From Collinsella sp. AM33-4BH (GTDB lineage: Bacteria; Actinomycetota; Coriobacteriia; Coriobacteriales; Coriobacteriaceae), in the NCBI RefSeq assembly GCF_003469205.1, contig NZ_QSIN01000008.1, positions 55,085 through 119,084 on the forward strand: DNA of 64,000 nt, read 5' to 3'. Shown piece after piece: positions 24,832 to 34,312 of this stretch (position 1 is the first letter of the stretch; every line of letters begins with the position of its first letter). The translations under genes were made by a program, and so were the position numbers. Below the pieces are notes generated by a model. The model was not told the origin of the DNA. It was given only the letters and a program-made list of their open reading frames with translations, and did no database searches.

Positions 24832-24874
24832 CAATCAGATATTTCGACTTCGTGCTCGAAAGCTCGGGCAACCT

Positions 24875-25957
24875 TTAAGCAAACAGGCCGTAGATGCTGA
24901 TGTTGGCCTTGGCGTACAGGCCGTTGGCATACTCGGTCCACTTGGAGCTGGCGCTCGAGGCCTGCGAGGAGTACTGCTGATAGGCGGTGTAATAGGCGGT
25001 CATGGCCTGCTTATAGGTGGCACTATCGGCGGTAAAGGCATCGTTAGCGAAGGCCTTAGCGTAGGTGCTGTTCTCGTCCTTCCAGGTGCCCTTCGAGCTA
25101 TCCCACTCGTCACCGGCAAGGTTGATGATGTAATCGGCGTAATCCTTGCTCGCGGTGTCCTCGTTGCCGTCAGAAGGCTCGGTCGGAGCGGTCGGCATGC
25201 TCGCGGAAGCATCGCCCACCTTCTTCTTGTAGAGCTTCTGCAGCGTCGCGGACTGGCGGACGATCTGCTTGGCCTGGTCCTTGGACACGCCATACTGCTT
25301 GGCCATGGTGTCGTAGTCCGAGGTGCCGATAGAATCCTCGGCGTACTTCTTCATCTCCTTAGAGGAGACGGTAATGCCCTCGTCCTCGGCAGCATCGAGC
25401 AGAATCTTGTTGCGCACGTAAGACAGGATGACGTCGGCAGAGGGGGCGGTGTAGTTGCCGTTACTATCCTTGACGGTATCGAGGCTGTACTGGCTCTCGA
25501 TGGCCTCGCGCGCGGTGATGTCGCTCTTCTTGCCGCTATAACTATAGCTTGCCACGGTCGAATCGAGCTGGTCCTCGGTCAGGGTCGACGAACCGACGCC
25601 CTTGCCGCCAAAGCCGCCATTGCCCATAAAGAAGCCGACCACCGCAGCGATCACGACTGCAACCACAAAGGCGGCAATCATCGTCTTCTTGTGCTTGGAT
25701 GCATGGTCGTCCGCGTCGGAGTCGTCCTCGTCTTGCTCCTCGGGCATGAGGTTCTCGTCAGCGGCATCTGCGGCGATCTGAGCCTCCAGACGGGCGTCCT
25801 CTTCCTCGGCCGTCGTGCCAGCAGCAATGTGCTCGGCAGACGTACCGGCAACCAGGTCGATCTTCTCGTCCTCGTCACCATCGGGGCCTTCGCCGCGCTC
25901 GATGATCTGGATGCCGTCGATCTCGTCCTTCTCGTCCTTCTTTTGAATCAGACCCAT
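24875..25957 (-). CDS. membrane-anchored SurA_N-like extracytoplasmic protein
   Basis: The 360-residue protein has a long acidic cytoplasmic N-terminus (about residues 1-90), one membrane segment (MIAAFVVAVVIAAVVGFFMG) and an extracellular helical domain. The stretch VLSYVRNKILLDAAEDEGIT, followed by Glu/Lys-rich and SVxxDQAKQ-like helices, resembles the N-terminal domain of SurA/PrsA chaperones. I see no PPIase (parvulin) domain. It may be a secreted-protein chaperone without rotamase activity. The start has AAGGAGTAACTGAT before it. Confidence 0.75.
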   Translation of the reverse strand: MGLIQKKDEKDEIDGIQIIERGEGPDGDEDEKIDLVAGTSAEHIAAGTTAEEEDARLEAQIAADAADENLMPEEQDEDDSDADDHASKHKKTMIAAFVVAVVIAAVVGFFMGNGGFGGKGVGSSTLTEDQLDSTVASYSYSGKKSDITAREAIESQYSLDTVKDSNGNYTAPSADVILSYVRNKILLDAAEDEGITVSSKEMKKYAEDSIGTSDYDTMAKQYGVSKDQAKQIVRQSATLQKLYKKKVGDASASMPTAPTEPSDGNEDTASKDYADYIINLAGDEWDSSKGTWKDENSTYAKAFANDAFTADSATYKQAMTAYYTAYQQYSSQASSASSKWTEYANGLYAKANISIYGLFA

Positions 25958-26083
25958 ATCAGTTACTCCTTGTTAGGAAACATAGTCCGCAATAGAATAC
26001 GCCCGACAGAGCGCCGGGCGTATTGATTCTCAGGTTATACGCAAACACTTAAGTACTATTTAGGCGTTTGCAGTCTGCATGCC

Positions 26084-27169
26084 TTAGGCCAGGTGCGCGA
26101 TAACGGCATCGGCAAAGGCCTGCGTGCCCACAGCGCCCTCAACGGAGCCGGTCTGGGCACGACGAACGTCGCCGGTGACCTGCTCACCCTCGTCGAGCGT
26201 GGCAGAAACGGCGGCGCGAATACGATTGGCCGCGTCGTTCTCGCCCAGGTGATCGAGCATCATAGCCGCAGACAGAATCTCGGCCGTGGGGTTAGCGATA
26301 TCCTGGCCAGCGATATCGGGCGCGGAGCCGTGCGTCGCCTCGAAGATGGCGCAGTCGGCACCGATGTTGGAGCCGGGGGCCATCCCTAAGCCGCCCACCA
26401 GGCCGGCGCACAGGTCGCTCACAATGTCGCCGTACAGGTTGGGTAGCACCAGGACATCGAAGTCGTTGGGGTTCTGGACCAGGCCCATGCAGGTGGCGTC
26501 GACAATCTTGTCGTTGAACTCGATATCGGGATAGTTGGCGGCCACCTCGCGCGCAACGCGCAGGAACAGGCCGTCGGTCGCCTTCATGATGTTGGCCTTG
26601 TGCACAGCCGTCACCTTTTTGCGGCCGCAGCGGCGGGCGTACTCAAAGGCGTACTCCACAATGCGGCGGCTCTTGGCGATGGAGATGGGCTTGATCGAGA
26701 TGGCGGAATCAGCGGCGAAGGTCTTTTGGCCCGAGCGCTCGACGAGCTGCGAGAGTTCCTCGACCTCGGCAGCGCCCTCATCGAACTCGATACCGGCGTA
26801 GAGGTCCTCGGTGTTCTCGCGCACGATGACCAGATCGACGTCACGGAAGCGCGAGCCGTCGCCCGGCTGCGACAGGCAAGGGCGCACGCAAGCGTACAGG
26901 TCGAAGTGCTTGCGCAGGGCCACGTTGACGCTGCGGAAGCCCGTACCGACCGGTGTGGTGATGGGGCCCTTGATGGCAACCTTAGTCTCGGCAACCGCAT
27001 CGAGCACGTGCTGGGGCAGCGGCGTGCCAAACTCGTCCATGACGCCGGCGCCGGCCTCCTGGACGTTCCAGTTGATCTGGACACCGGTGGCCTCGACCAC
27101 GCGGCGCATGGCCTGCGTAATCTCGGGACCGATACCGTCACCGGGAATCAGGACTACATCGTGCGCCAT
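26084..27169 (-). CDS. icd: isocitrate/isopropylmalate dehydrogenase family (NAD-type IDH likely)
   Basis: The 361-residue enzyme has [11 protein letters not shown] at the N-terminus, substrate-binding [20 protein letters not shown], the catalytic Tyr/Lys regions ENTEDLYAG and [12 protein letters not shown], and the metal Asp in NLYGDIVSD. Ser in [10 protein letters not shown] is the IDH-type residue, where isopropylmalate dehydrogenase has a different loop; hence isocitrate to 2-oxoglutarate is the probable reaction. HGSAPDIAG fits NAD as coenzyme. It sits 6 bp after a HEAT-like gene on the same strand. Confidence 0.88.
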   Translation of the reverse strand: MAHDVVLIPGDGIGPEITQAMRRVVEATGVQINWNVQEAGAGVMDEFGTPLPQHVLDAVAETKVAIKGPITTPVGTGFRSVNVALRKHFDLYACVRPCLSQPGDGSRFRDVDLVIVRENTEDLYAGIEFDEGAAEVEELSQLVERSGQKTFAADSAISIKPISIAKSRRIVEYAFEYARRCGRKKVTAVHKANIMKATDGLFLRVAREVAANYPDIEFNDKIVDATCMGLVQNPNDFDVLVLPNLYGDIVSDLCAGLVGGLGMAPGSNIGADCAIFEATHGSAPDIAGQDIANPTAEILSAAMMLDHLGENDAANRIRAAVSATLDEGEQVTGDVRRAQTGSVEGAVGTQAFADAVIAHLA

Positions 27170-27175
27170 AATCTG

Positions 27176-27874
27176 TTACTCCTCGTCTTCGGCGTCGTCA
27201 GATTTTTTAACGCTAGCACGCTTCTTCTTTTTGGAGAGATCCAGGCCAAAACGTTTAACAAGCATTTCGCAAATCTCGCTCGAGCGAGCCTTGAGATAGC
27301 TGCCCTTGCCGTTCTCGGCATCGAACTTAAGACGCAGCGCAAGCTTCTCTGCGACCTCGGCGTCGATCTCGCCCTGGCCAAACTCGTACAGGCAACCGAG
27401 CATGTCGCGATACTCAAGGTCGCCGTGGTAGCACTGAATGGCCTCGTCCAGGATGGGCCAAGCCTCGCGCGAACGCTCAACGCTCGTGGCGCCCCACACG
27501 CACAGCAGGCGGAAGGCGGCATAGCGCAGCGTGGAGGAAATCTCGTCGAACAGCGCGGTCTCGGCGCCCTCAAAGGCATCGCCCATCTGCTCGGGGCAGG
27601 TGGTGGCGAGCGCCGCCAGGGCATCGAGAGCCTCCCAGCGGGTCTGAGCCTCGGGGCGGTCGAGTGCCTCGATCAGCGCGGGCACGCAGGGCACGACGCG
27701 TTGCGGGTCGCGCTCGGCCAGCAGATGCAGCACGCGGGCGGCAAACTGGCGGATGCGGCGTGTGGGGCAGCCGAGCTCCTGGACCAGGCGGTCGACGGCG
27801 TTCTCGTTCTCCTCTGCCAGCTGAAGCTGTGCCAGCTCCTCGTCGGTGAGCTGTTCGTCTTTGTTTTCTGCCAT
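27176..27874 (-). CDS. HEAT-like repeat protein of unknown function
   Basis: The 232-residue soluble protein is all helical, with repeats of about 35 residues (RIRQFAARVLHLLAERDP; TRWEALDALAALATTCPE; TLRYAAFRLLCVWGAT) that look like HEAT repeats, then a Lys-rich acidic tail. HEAT proteins scaffold other proteins. It lies in a tight minus-strand cluster between the dehydrogenase gene and a small membrane protein. Confidence 0.75.
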   Translation of the reverse strand: MAENKDEQLTDEELAQLQLAEENENAVDRLVQELGCPTRRIRQFAARVLHLLAERDPQRVVPCVPALIEALDRPEAQTRWEALDALAALATTCPEQMGDAFEGAETALFDEISSTLRYAAFRLLCVWGATSVERSREAWPILDEAIQCYHGDLEYRDMLGCLYEFGQGEIDAEVAEKLALRLKFDAENGKGSYLKARSSEICEMLVKRFGLDLSKKKKRASVKKSDDAEDEE

Positions 27875-27889
27875 AGTTACCTCTTCTTA

Positions 27890-28318
27890 CTATTTCTTAG
27901 CGTGCTTGCCAACACCCTTGCTGTCATCGGTGACCGAGATGAGCTGTCGGTCTGCCGCACCATTGTGACGCGCGCGGCGGCGCTCCTCGGCGTCGCCCGC
28001 ATCGGCGGCGGCGCGATGGGCCTTGTTGACATTAAAGACCTCGTCGTGCTTGCGCCACGGGCCAACGGACTCGCCAAAGCTCATCTTAAGACCGGCGATA
28101 AAGCCGCCGAGCCAGCCGATCGGCGCAAACTGCACCAGCGGGAACAGCGAGAACACCCAGGTCAGCAGGACGACTGCCGCCGCTCCCGCAAAGTTGGCAA
28201 TCCAGTAGTCGCGCTTGGTGATGACGCGCTTTTCGCACGCCCACTGGCCGCACAGAAAGCCGATGTAGATCGCAAAGAGAAAGAGCGCCAGCGCAAGCAC
28301 CACGAACGTCCAGCTCAT
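27890..28318 (-). CDS. small membrane protein
   Basis: The 142-residue protein has two membrane segments (FVVLALALFLFAIYIGFLCG and FAGAAAVVLLTWVFSLFPLV), a Gly-rich re-entrant-like stretch GWLGGFIAGLKM, and a charged tail. No family recognised. The ATG at 28318 lies 5 bp after the stop of the upstream dehydrogenase gene, so coupling is likely; the longer frame would overlap that gene. Confidence 0.7.
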   Translation of the reverse strand: MSWTFVVLALALFLFAIYIGFLCGQWACEKRVITKRDYWIANFAGAAAVVLLTWVFSLFPLVQFAPIGWLGGFIAGLKMSFGESVGPWRKHDEVFNVNKAHRAAADAGDAEERRRARHNGAADRQLISVTDDSKGVGKHAKK

Positions 28319-28323
28319 GGGCG

Positions 28324-29403
28324 CTACTCCCCGTGATGGTGGCCACAGCAGCACTCGTGGCCGTCGTCATGACCGTGGCCGCCGCAGCACTCGTGGTCCT
28401 CGCCGTGATGGTGGCCGCAACCGCACTCATGCTCGTCGCCGTGCTCGCCGCAACCGCAGCCGTCCTCGTGGGCACCGTGCTCCTCGGGGCGATACTGCGA
28501 CCAGTCCAGACCGGCGGCGATGGCGTCGGCCTCCTCCTTGTAGAGGACCGTGATGGCCTGGGTGCCCAGCTTGGCGCCACCGATAGCGTCGAGCATGTCG
28601 TAGAGCGTAAAGGCCACGTCGGCGCCGGGCAGCGCGAGCTCGCGGTCGTCGGCGTAAGCAAGGGCCAGGCGCAGGTCCTTAATGAAGTGCTCGACCATAA
28701 AACCGGGCTTGTAGTCGCCGTCGAGCGCCTTGGGAGCCAGGCTCTCCATGGCGCCGGACTTGCCGGTACCGCCCAAGATCATCTGGCGGGTCTTCTCCAG
28801 GTCAAGGCCGCTCAGCTCGGCAAATGCCATGGCGTCTGCCATGCCGACCATGCAGGCGCCCAGCGACACCTGGTTGGCGAGCTTGGCAGCCTGGCCCTTG
28901 CCAGCGCCGTCGAAGCAGCAGATGTTGGCCGCAAAGGTGGCAAGGATGTCGCGGACTGGGGCGATATCGTTCTCGGTGGCGCCCACGATAGCCGTGAGCG
29001 TGCCGGCGATAGCACCAGACTCGCCGCCGGTGACGGGGCAGTCAAACGCCATGCGGCCGGAAACCTGGGCGGCCTCGGCAATGTCGCGCGCCAGCTCGGG
29101 CGAGCTTGTGGTGAGGTCGATCAGGACCGCGCCGGGCTTAGTGCACGCGAGCAGGCCGTCGCCCGCCAGGTAGAGCTCCTCGACCTCGGAGGGATAACCC
29201 ACCATGGTAAAGACGACGTCGGCGTTCGCCACGGCATCTGCCGGCGTATCGGCCCAAACGGCACCGCGCTCGATAAGCGCGGCGGCCTTGGACTTAGTGC
29301 GGTTGTTGACCGTGACGGGATAGCCGGCATCCAGGATGTGGCCGGCAATGGGGGCACCCATGATTCCGGTGCCGATGAATGCGACGGAGAGCTTGTTTGC
29401 CAT
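28324..29403 (-). CDS. beta-hydroxyacid dehydrogenase with Cys/His-rich C-terminal tail
   Basis: The 359-residue protein begins with a Rossmann domain (FIGTGIMGAPIAGHILDAG), followed by DCPVTGGESGA, the catalytic Lys in GKGQAAKLANQ and the C-terminal helical domain. This is the 3-hydroxyisobutyrate / tartronate-semialdehyde reductase family, which normally ends near residue 300. After YRPEE comes a 50-residue tail with 13 His and 9 Cys in repeats like CGCGHHHGEDHECC. The tail should bind metal (Ni, Zn or Cu). The tail is read in frame without a break and ends 5 bp before the next gene. The real substrate is unknown. Confidence 0.9.
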   Translation of the reverse strand: MANKLSVAFIGTGIMGAPIAGHILDAGYPVTVNNRTKSKAAALIERGAVWADTPADAVANADVVFTMVGYPSEVEELYLAGDGLLACTKPGAVLIDLTTSSPELARDIAEAAQVSGRMAFDCPVTGGESGAIAGTLTAIVGATENDIAPVRDILATFAANICCFDGAGKGQAAKLANQVSLGACMVGMADAMAFAELSGLDLEKTRQMILGGTGKSGAMESLAPKALDGDYKPGFMVEHFIKDLRLALAYADDRELALPGADVAFTLYDMLDAIGGAKLGTQAITVLYKEEADAIAAGLDWSQYRPEEHGAHEDGCGCGEHGDEHECGCGHHHGEDHECCGGHGHDDGHECCCGHHHGE

Positions 29404-29500
29404 GAAACCTTTCCTTTTGGGTTGGGTGTTATTACCAGGTTGAATACTCGGTGCCAGCGTTGGGCTGTGAGTCGAGGGCGATTACGGACGCAGCGCTTGC

Positions 29501-30454
29501 CTACTGGCCGCGCACGCGGCGGGCGATGCGGTCGGAAAGCGACGCCTTGTCGGCGCGGTTCTTACCCCAAAACGCGCAGGCCACCATGCCGGGGCCCACG
29601 TGCGAGCCGATGGTAGGACCGACGGAGCTGCGAATGATCGTGACGTCGGCGCAACCCTCCTCCTTGCGGATGGCGGCTTCGAGCCAGTCGCCGTCCTTCT
29701 CGGCATCGGCCGTCATAATGGCGATGGGCATGGTGCGATCGGGCACATAGTTCTCGCGGAACGACTTGAGGATGGACTTGAGCGCCTTCTTGCGACCGCG
29801 GTTGACGCCGATCAGCGACAGCGAGCCGGCCAGGTCGTAGGACAGCTCGGGTTTGACGTCGAGCTTTGCCGTGAGCTGTGCCGCCGCGGGCGGAATGCGG
29901 CCGCCGGCAGCCAGCGCGTCAAAGCTCTCGAGCGTAAAGTAACCGTGGACATAGGTCTTGGCCTCGTTTGCCCAGTCGACCAGCTGCTTGGCGGTCAGTC
30001 CCGCCGAACGCTGGCGCACGGCCTCAAGCGCCAAGAGCTCGCCGGTCGCACAGGGCAGAGCGTTGTCGACCACGTACAGCTCAAAGTTGGGATACTCGGC
30101 GCGCACGGCGTCCGCCGCCTGGCACGCGGAGTTGTAGCTCGACGACAGCGCCGAGGTAAAGCACAGGTAGACCGTAGGCGTACCCTCTTTGGCGCACTCG
30201 GTAAAGAACTCGATATAGCGACCGAGCGACACAGCCGAGGTGGACACGCGGGCACCGGCGCGCATACGGTCGTAGAACTCCTTGGGTGTGATGCTCGACC
30301 AGATGTCGTCCGTGCGCTCTTCGCCATCGATAATGAAGGGGAAACCCAGGATATCGACATCGAGGTTCGCGGCGACCTCGGGGCTAAAGTCGCAGCAGGT
30401 ATCGACGACGATGCGGCAACGGTCCGAATGACCGGCGGATGCGGCCTTGTCCAT
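29501..30454 (-). CDS. DegV family fatty-acid-binding protein
   Basis: The 317-residue protein has the DegV landmarks RIVVDTCCDFSPEV, TSAVSLGRY, TSALSSSYNSA and RGRKKALKSI. DegV/FakB proteins bind one fatty acid and present it to FakA for phosphorylation; the kinase is not in the window. The ATG at 30454 follows AAGGAGTCGCTTTG. It is a single gene with a terminator of hpf just upstream. Confidence 0.92.
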   Translation of the reverse strand: MDKAASAGHSDRCRIVVDTCCDFSPEVAANLDVDILGFPFIIDGEERTDDIWSSITPKEFYDRMRAGARVSTSAVSLGRYIEFFTECAKEGTPTVYLCFTSALSSSYNSACQAADAVRAEYPNFELYVVDNALPCATGELLALEAVRQRSAGLTAKQLVDWANEAKTYVHGYFTLESFDALAAGGRIPPAAAQLTAKLDVKPELSYDLAGSLSLIGVNRGRKKALKSILKSFRENYVPDRTMPIAIMTADAEKDGDWLEAAIRKEEGCADVTIIRSSVGPTIGSHVGPGMVACAFWGKNRADKASLSDRIARRVRGQ

Positions 30455-30472
30455 CAAAGCGACTCCTTACGT

Positions 30473-30504
30473 AAAAAGGCGGCCACCCGCATGGGATGGC
30501 CGCC
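30473..30504 (-). terminator. terminator after hpf
   Basis: On the minus strand GGCGGCCATCCC pairs with GGGTGGCCGCC and continues TTTTTAC. Confidence 0.9.
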
Positions 30505-30533
30505 AGCCGTTAACTCATGCAAGTTAACGTATT

Positions 30534-31118
30534 TTACTCGTCAAGTGTTTCGATGCGGGGCTTGATGATGCCATATCCACCATTCTTACGGTGATACACC
30601 ACATTGATAAGGCCGGTCGTCGCGTTCTCGAACACGTAGAAGTCGTGACCGAGCAGATCGGTCTGCACCAGCGCCTGCTCCTCAGTCATCGGAGTGACGT
30701 CGATAACCTTCTCGCGGACGAGCAGGTCGTCTTCCTCCTCGGGCAGCAGCAGGTCGGCCAGATCCTCGACGCGCTCGACCGGTGCGACATCCGCGGCGCT
30801 GGCACCACCCTGGCGGTTGTCCACGACCTTAGTCTTGAACTTGCGCAGCTGGCGGGTAACCTTATCGGCGGAGAGGTCGATGGCGGCATACATATCTGCG
30901 CCGTGCTCGGCAACGCGAATCACAGAGCCGCGGGCACGAACCGTGACCTCGACGATTGCCGGGTTGGGGTTCGAGGGGTTCTTCTCATAACGAAGCACGA
31001 CGTCGACTGTCATGGGCTCGATATCGAAAACCTTGAGCGCCTCGCCGATCTTCTCATCCACATGCGCACGCAGAGCATCGGTTACCGTCGTCTTGCGTCC
31101 AGAAACCTTGATATCCAT
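30534..31118 (-). CDS. hpf: ribosome hibernation-promoting factor, long form
   Basis: The 194-residue protein has the S30AE domain at residues 1-100 (MDIKVSGRKTTVTDALRAHV, then VRARGSVIRVAEHGADMYAAID) and the long-form C-terminal domain (MTEEQALVQTDLLGHDFYVF, then KNGGYGIIKP). It binds 30S subunits and dimerises 70S ribosomes to 100S in stationary phase. The ATG at 31118 starts the conserved domain; the frame is open 60 bp further. Confidence 0.95.
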   Translation of the reverse strand: MDIKVSGRKTTVTDALRAHVDEKIGEALKVFDIEPMTVDVVLRYEKNPSNPNPAIVEVTVRARGSVIRVAEHGADMYAAIDLSADKVTRQLRKFKTKVVDNRQGGASAADVAPVERVEDLADLLLPEEEDDLLVREKVIDVTPMTEEQALVQTDLLGHDFYVFENATTGLINVVYHRKNGGYGIIKPRIETLDE

Positions 31119-31334
31119 ACGTGGCTCCAATCTGCCTCGGGGACTTACTGTACTGGCTATGTACCCATTGCCGTGCATTTAATCACGCGGATTCCTAAAG
31201 ACCCGAATAACGATTGCTTAATACCGCATACCGAAGTCTCGCACTTTTCTGTGGCAAAGTGCGCTATGGGAGGGCGTCGGCGACTTTTTATTTGGTCCCG
31301 AAAATTGGCTTTGACCTGCTGGTTTTATAGGGAT

Positions 31335-31369
31335 AAAAAAGCCGGGCTCCCCTATTGGGGAAACCCGGC
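31335..31369 (-). terminator. terminator after the solute-binding lipoprotein gene
   Basis: On the minus strand GCCGGGTTTCCCC pairs with GGGGAGCCCGGC, followed by TTTTTTATCCC. The 317-bp gap between hpf and this gene has no other feature. Confidence 0.92.
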
Positions 31370-31435
31370 AGTGCGTGTTGAAACCGTGAAGAGGTGTCCT
31401 TTCCAACGTATAGGAGACACCACCCCTAGCAATAA

Positions 31436-32443
31436 CTAGCTATTAAGTTTGTTAATGTCGTCGTCAGTGATGGTGCCTTCCTGGCTGGACGACTTGTCCT
31501 CGGAGGATGCGGTCTCATTGTTGGAATCGGAGGACTCGCTGCCGGAGGACGTGGTCTCACTGGACTCAGAGTCGCCCGGCTGCACGTTAGCGCCCGAAAC
31601 CGTCTTAGTGGTGAGGTCGTAGGGAATCTGGCCGTACCAGACGCAGTGAACCGCCTCGAGCGTGCCGTCGACCGTGATGTCGTCGAGGGCATCACTCACG
31701 GCACGGCACAGTTCGTCATTGGACGAGAGGCCCGCAACACCAAGCGTCGAGGGCGCCTCGAGCGCACCGACATAGGAGACCTCGCTCATCAGGCGTGCAA
31801 GATAGCCGCCGGCTGTGGAGTCGCAGATCACATAGTCGACCTCGCCAGACTCGAGCGCCTCAAAGCACTCGTTGATGTTGGAGTAGGTCTTTTGGTTGGC
31901 GGTGATGCTCTGCTTAGCAAGCGCCTCCTGCGAGGCCGAGGACATCTGGACACCCAGAGTAGACGTGTTAAGGGTATCGGTGGAAACGCTTAGCGACCCA
32001 CCATCGCTGGTTTTACCGAACACGGAAGCGGCATCGTACAGGCAGGTGCCGAGCGAGCTAACGTCCCCGTCCGTGGAGTTGATCTCGCCGATAAAGATAT
32101 CAGCCTTTTTGTCGCCGAGCGCGGAACCTGCCGAGGACGCATCGACAAAGGCGACCTTAAGGCCCATGCGGCTTGCGAGGGCGCGGGCAGCATCGACTGC
32201 ATACCCCGTAAGCTCGCCGTCGGCGCCCTGCATTGCCTGCGGCGCATCGGAAGTATCGAGGGCGACCGTCAGGGTTCCGGGAGTGACCAGGGCATCGTCC
32301 GACACCGCCGGCGTGACGGTCTCGTACTCGATCTGGTCGATCGTGGGAGTCGTGAACGTAGACAGCGGGTTGAACGCGCATCCGCTCAGGCCCAAAACGG
32401 CAATGACCGCTGCGGTCCCAGCACCTAACCGAGCCGCGTGCAT
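31436..32443 (-). CDS. family 3 extracellular solute-binding lipoprotein
   Basis: The 335-residue protein has a signal peptide with lipobox LGLSGC (Cys near residue 22), then a bi-lobed domain of the amino-acid-binding family (PGTLTVALDTSDAPQAM, GELTGYAVDAARALASRMGL, and the type ALESGEVDYVICDS). The C-terminal tail is Ser/Glu-rich and disordered. No ABC permease or ATPase is adjacent, so it is an orphan binding protein or sensor. I chose the ATG at 32443 because GAGGGG lies 7 bp upstream; 32461 is an alternative, and the frame stays open to 32842 without ribosome sites. Confidence 0.8.
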   Translation of the reverse strand: MHAARLGAGTAAVIAVLGLSGCAFNPLSTFTTPTIDQIEYETVTPAVSDDALVTPGTLTVALDTSDAPQAMQGADGELTGYAVDAARALASRMGLKVAFVDASSAGSALGDKKADIFIGEINSTDGDVSSLGTCLYDAASVFGKTSDGGSLSVSTDTLNTSTLGVQMSSASQEALAKQSITANQKTYSNINECFEALESGEVDYVICDSTAGGYLARLMSEVSYVGALEAPSTLGVAGLSSNDELCRAVSDALDDITVDGTLEAVHCVWYGQIPYDLTTKTVSGANVQPGDSESSETTSSGSESSDSNNETASSEDKSSSQEGTITDDDINKLNS

Positions 32444-32940
32444 CAAGCTGCCCCTCACCATGTCCACTACCCTGCCTTCTGTGTCGTATACGATCCGTGC
32501 GTTGCGCGGAATATCGGGTTGTTCCCACCAGCTGACCTGGTATTTGACCCCACACTTGCGCACCGGGGTGTTTGCTCGGGAGGCCGCAGCCACCCTCACG
32601 ACTGGCCCGCTCGCCCGCGAGGCGGTATTGCCCCAAAGAAAGTAGAACGGACGGTGCGGCTTACATCTAGGACGCGCCATGATCGCGCCGCGCGCACGCG
32701 GTCGCTTACGTGGATCCCTTTGACCGCGTCTGTCTTGGACTAGGACGGGCATTTCGTCCGTCCGCAACCACAGCCTGGTAGGAACGTAGCGCATTATAGC
32801 TAAGTTCAAGCTAAAGTTTAAGGTTAGGGGCGTCATTCGCATCGCGAGTACAGATTTCGCAGGTCAGGACGGGCTGCACGTGGCCAGATTGAGCTCGTCG
32901 CCCCCTATGGGGAGCCTCGAGACGCCCGTTTTAGGGGCCG

Positions 32941-33157
32941 TGTGCAAAAAACGGCAAATATGAGTACTGTTACCAATTTAGTAGCAGCGATTTTCCACCT
33001 CGTGAGCCGGTTTCGAGCTCATTTAGCCCTGCTTAGCGCCTTGATTTCCCACATTTGTTTATTATCTTCGCGATTTTTACCGTTTCTCGATCCGCAAATA
33101 TCAGATTTTGCTGTTACTAATTTTGTATCAGTACTCATTTTTGCCACTTTTTGCACA
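32941..33157. repeat. MITE-like palindromic element, copy 1
   Basis: Left end TGTGCAAAAAACGGCAAATA... (32941-32973) matches the reverse complement of 33125-33157 at 29 of 33 positions. Inner arms (left TTTAGTAGCAGCG, right CTGTTACTAATTTT) extend the similarity. A related element lies at 48687-48916. The 749-bp gap from 32444 to 33192 has no gene I can support. Confidence 0.7.
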
Positions 33158-33192
33158 GCACCTATAAACAGACCCCCTCTCAAAACCAACAT

Positions 33193-34302
33193 CTATGCTG
33201 GCTTAAGCCCAAAACATGCTCGGAGCGTATTCAGCAGCGCGTCTTGCTTCTTCCGACGAGCCTCCACGCGGTTTTGGTACCGCTTGCCCATGCGTTGGTA
33301 TATGCGCCATGCGAGTGCCTCCATCGCCTCCATGTCGCAGAGCATCTCGTTATTGACCGTTGCGACCTCGATCCCCATAGCTATAAAGCCCGTATTACGC
33401 TTTTCGTCGTGAATGCGCCCACCGCGAGACGAATGGCCCAGCTCACCGTTGTATTCCAGGTCAAACCGGGCTGCCTCTTGATACGCATCGCAAACTGCAT
33501 GAGGCATCCCCGAGATTGCCTGCGCGCGGTCATCGAACTCGATCTTGTAGTCGGTCTTAAAGGGACCGCAGGCAAAACCGCCATAGGAAAACGGAAGCGA
33601 AAACAAAGCGAGCATGATGCACTCCATGGGTGAGCGCAGGTTTTCCGAAAGATAGGGACACAGACGCTGCAGTTGTTTGGCCGTGTTCCCCTTGTATACC
33701 GCGAGATAATCTGCCAGACGATCGGGCATCAGCACCGGCTCGACTTCAAAGTAGCCCACGTCTGCTGGCTGGTCCTTGTCCTTTGCAAGTTTATTCGTAA
33801 CAGGCGAGGTGTAGGGAGGCAGATACTTCCCGCGATCGCTCAGTGAAATCTTGGAGCACAGCTCCTGGGCCAGGGCAAACGCCTAGATGCAGCCGACCTC
33901 GCGCGCAACGGCAACACAAAGGGCCTCGGGAGATAGGCTGTACACCCCCGGTTCCACCTCTAGAATCGAGCCTGCGGGCAACCTGGAACACACGGACCAG
34001 CCTACGCCAGGCATGCGGCGGCGCTGCGCCGCAGATCCCACCAGCAAGCACAGATCTTCTTGCACCTCGCCACTTTTGGCTCCAATTCGCACCAAGTCAG
34101 GAAGATAGATATCCTCGGTCGAGGGCGACGACGTGCGCAGCACACGGCGCTCTTCATCGAGATTAAGGTCCTTCCAGCTGATATAGCCCATCTGCCGGCG
34201 CTCGGCGCGCATCATGCGCAGCGCTGAAGCGCCTGTTAGGATTACGGAAGCCGCTAGCTGTTCGCCTGTCGGCTCGTTGCGCCGCTCAATCTTCACTGCC
34301 AC
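33193..34302 (-). pseudogene. DUF559/AbiEi-like protein gene broken by one in-frame TAG
   Basis: From the GTG at 34302 (after AGGGGTGG) a single frame runs 370 codons to 33193, interrupted only by TAG at 33883-33885 (codon 140). The part before it starts VAVKIERRNEPTGEQLAAS and the part after continues AFALAQELCSKISLSDRGKY. The C-terminal half holds FDLEYNGELGH and FIAMGIEVATVNNEML, the D...E-x-G pattern of DUF559/Vsr-type nuclease folds. The N-terminal half looks like a winged-helix region of AbiEi-type proteins. CAG to TAG is the simplest change. The gene follows comF, 10 bp downstream of it. Confidence 0.75.
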
Positions 34303-34312
34303 AAAACCACCC

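Noticed and set aside
26600..28336. 578-codon plus-strand frame over icd, the HEAT-like gene and the membrane-protein gene
   Set aside because: Antisense opening; the three minus-strand genes have ribosome sites and recognisable motifs.
32444..32842. N-terminal extension of the solute-binding lipoprotein
   Set aside because: It would place the signal peptide and lipobox more than 130 residues inside the protein, and no ribosome site supports it.
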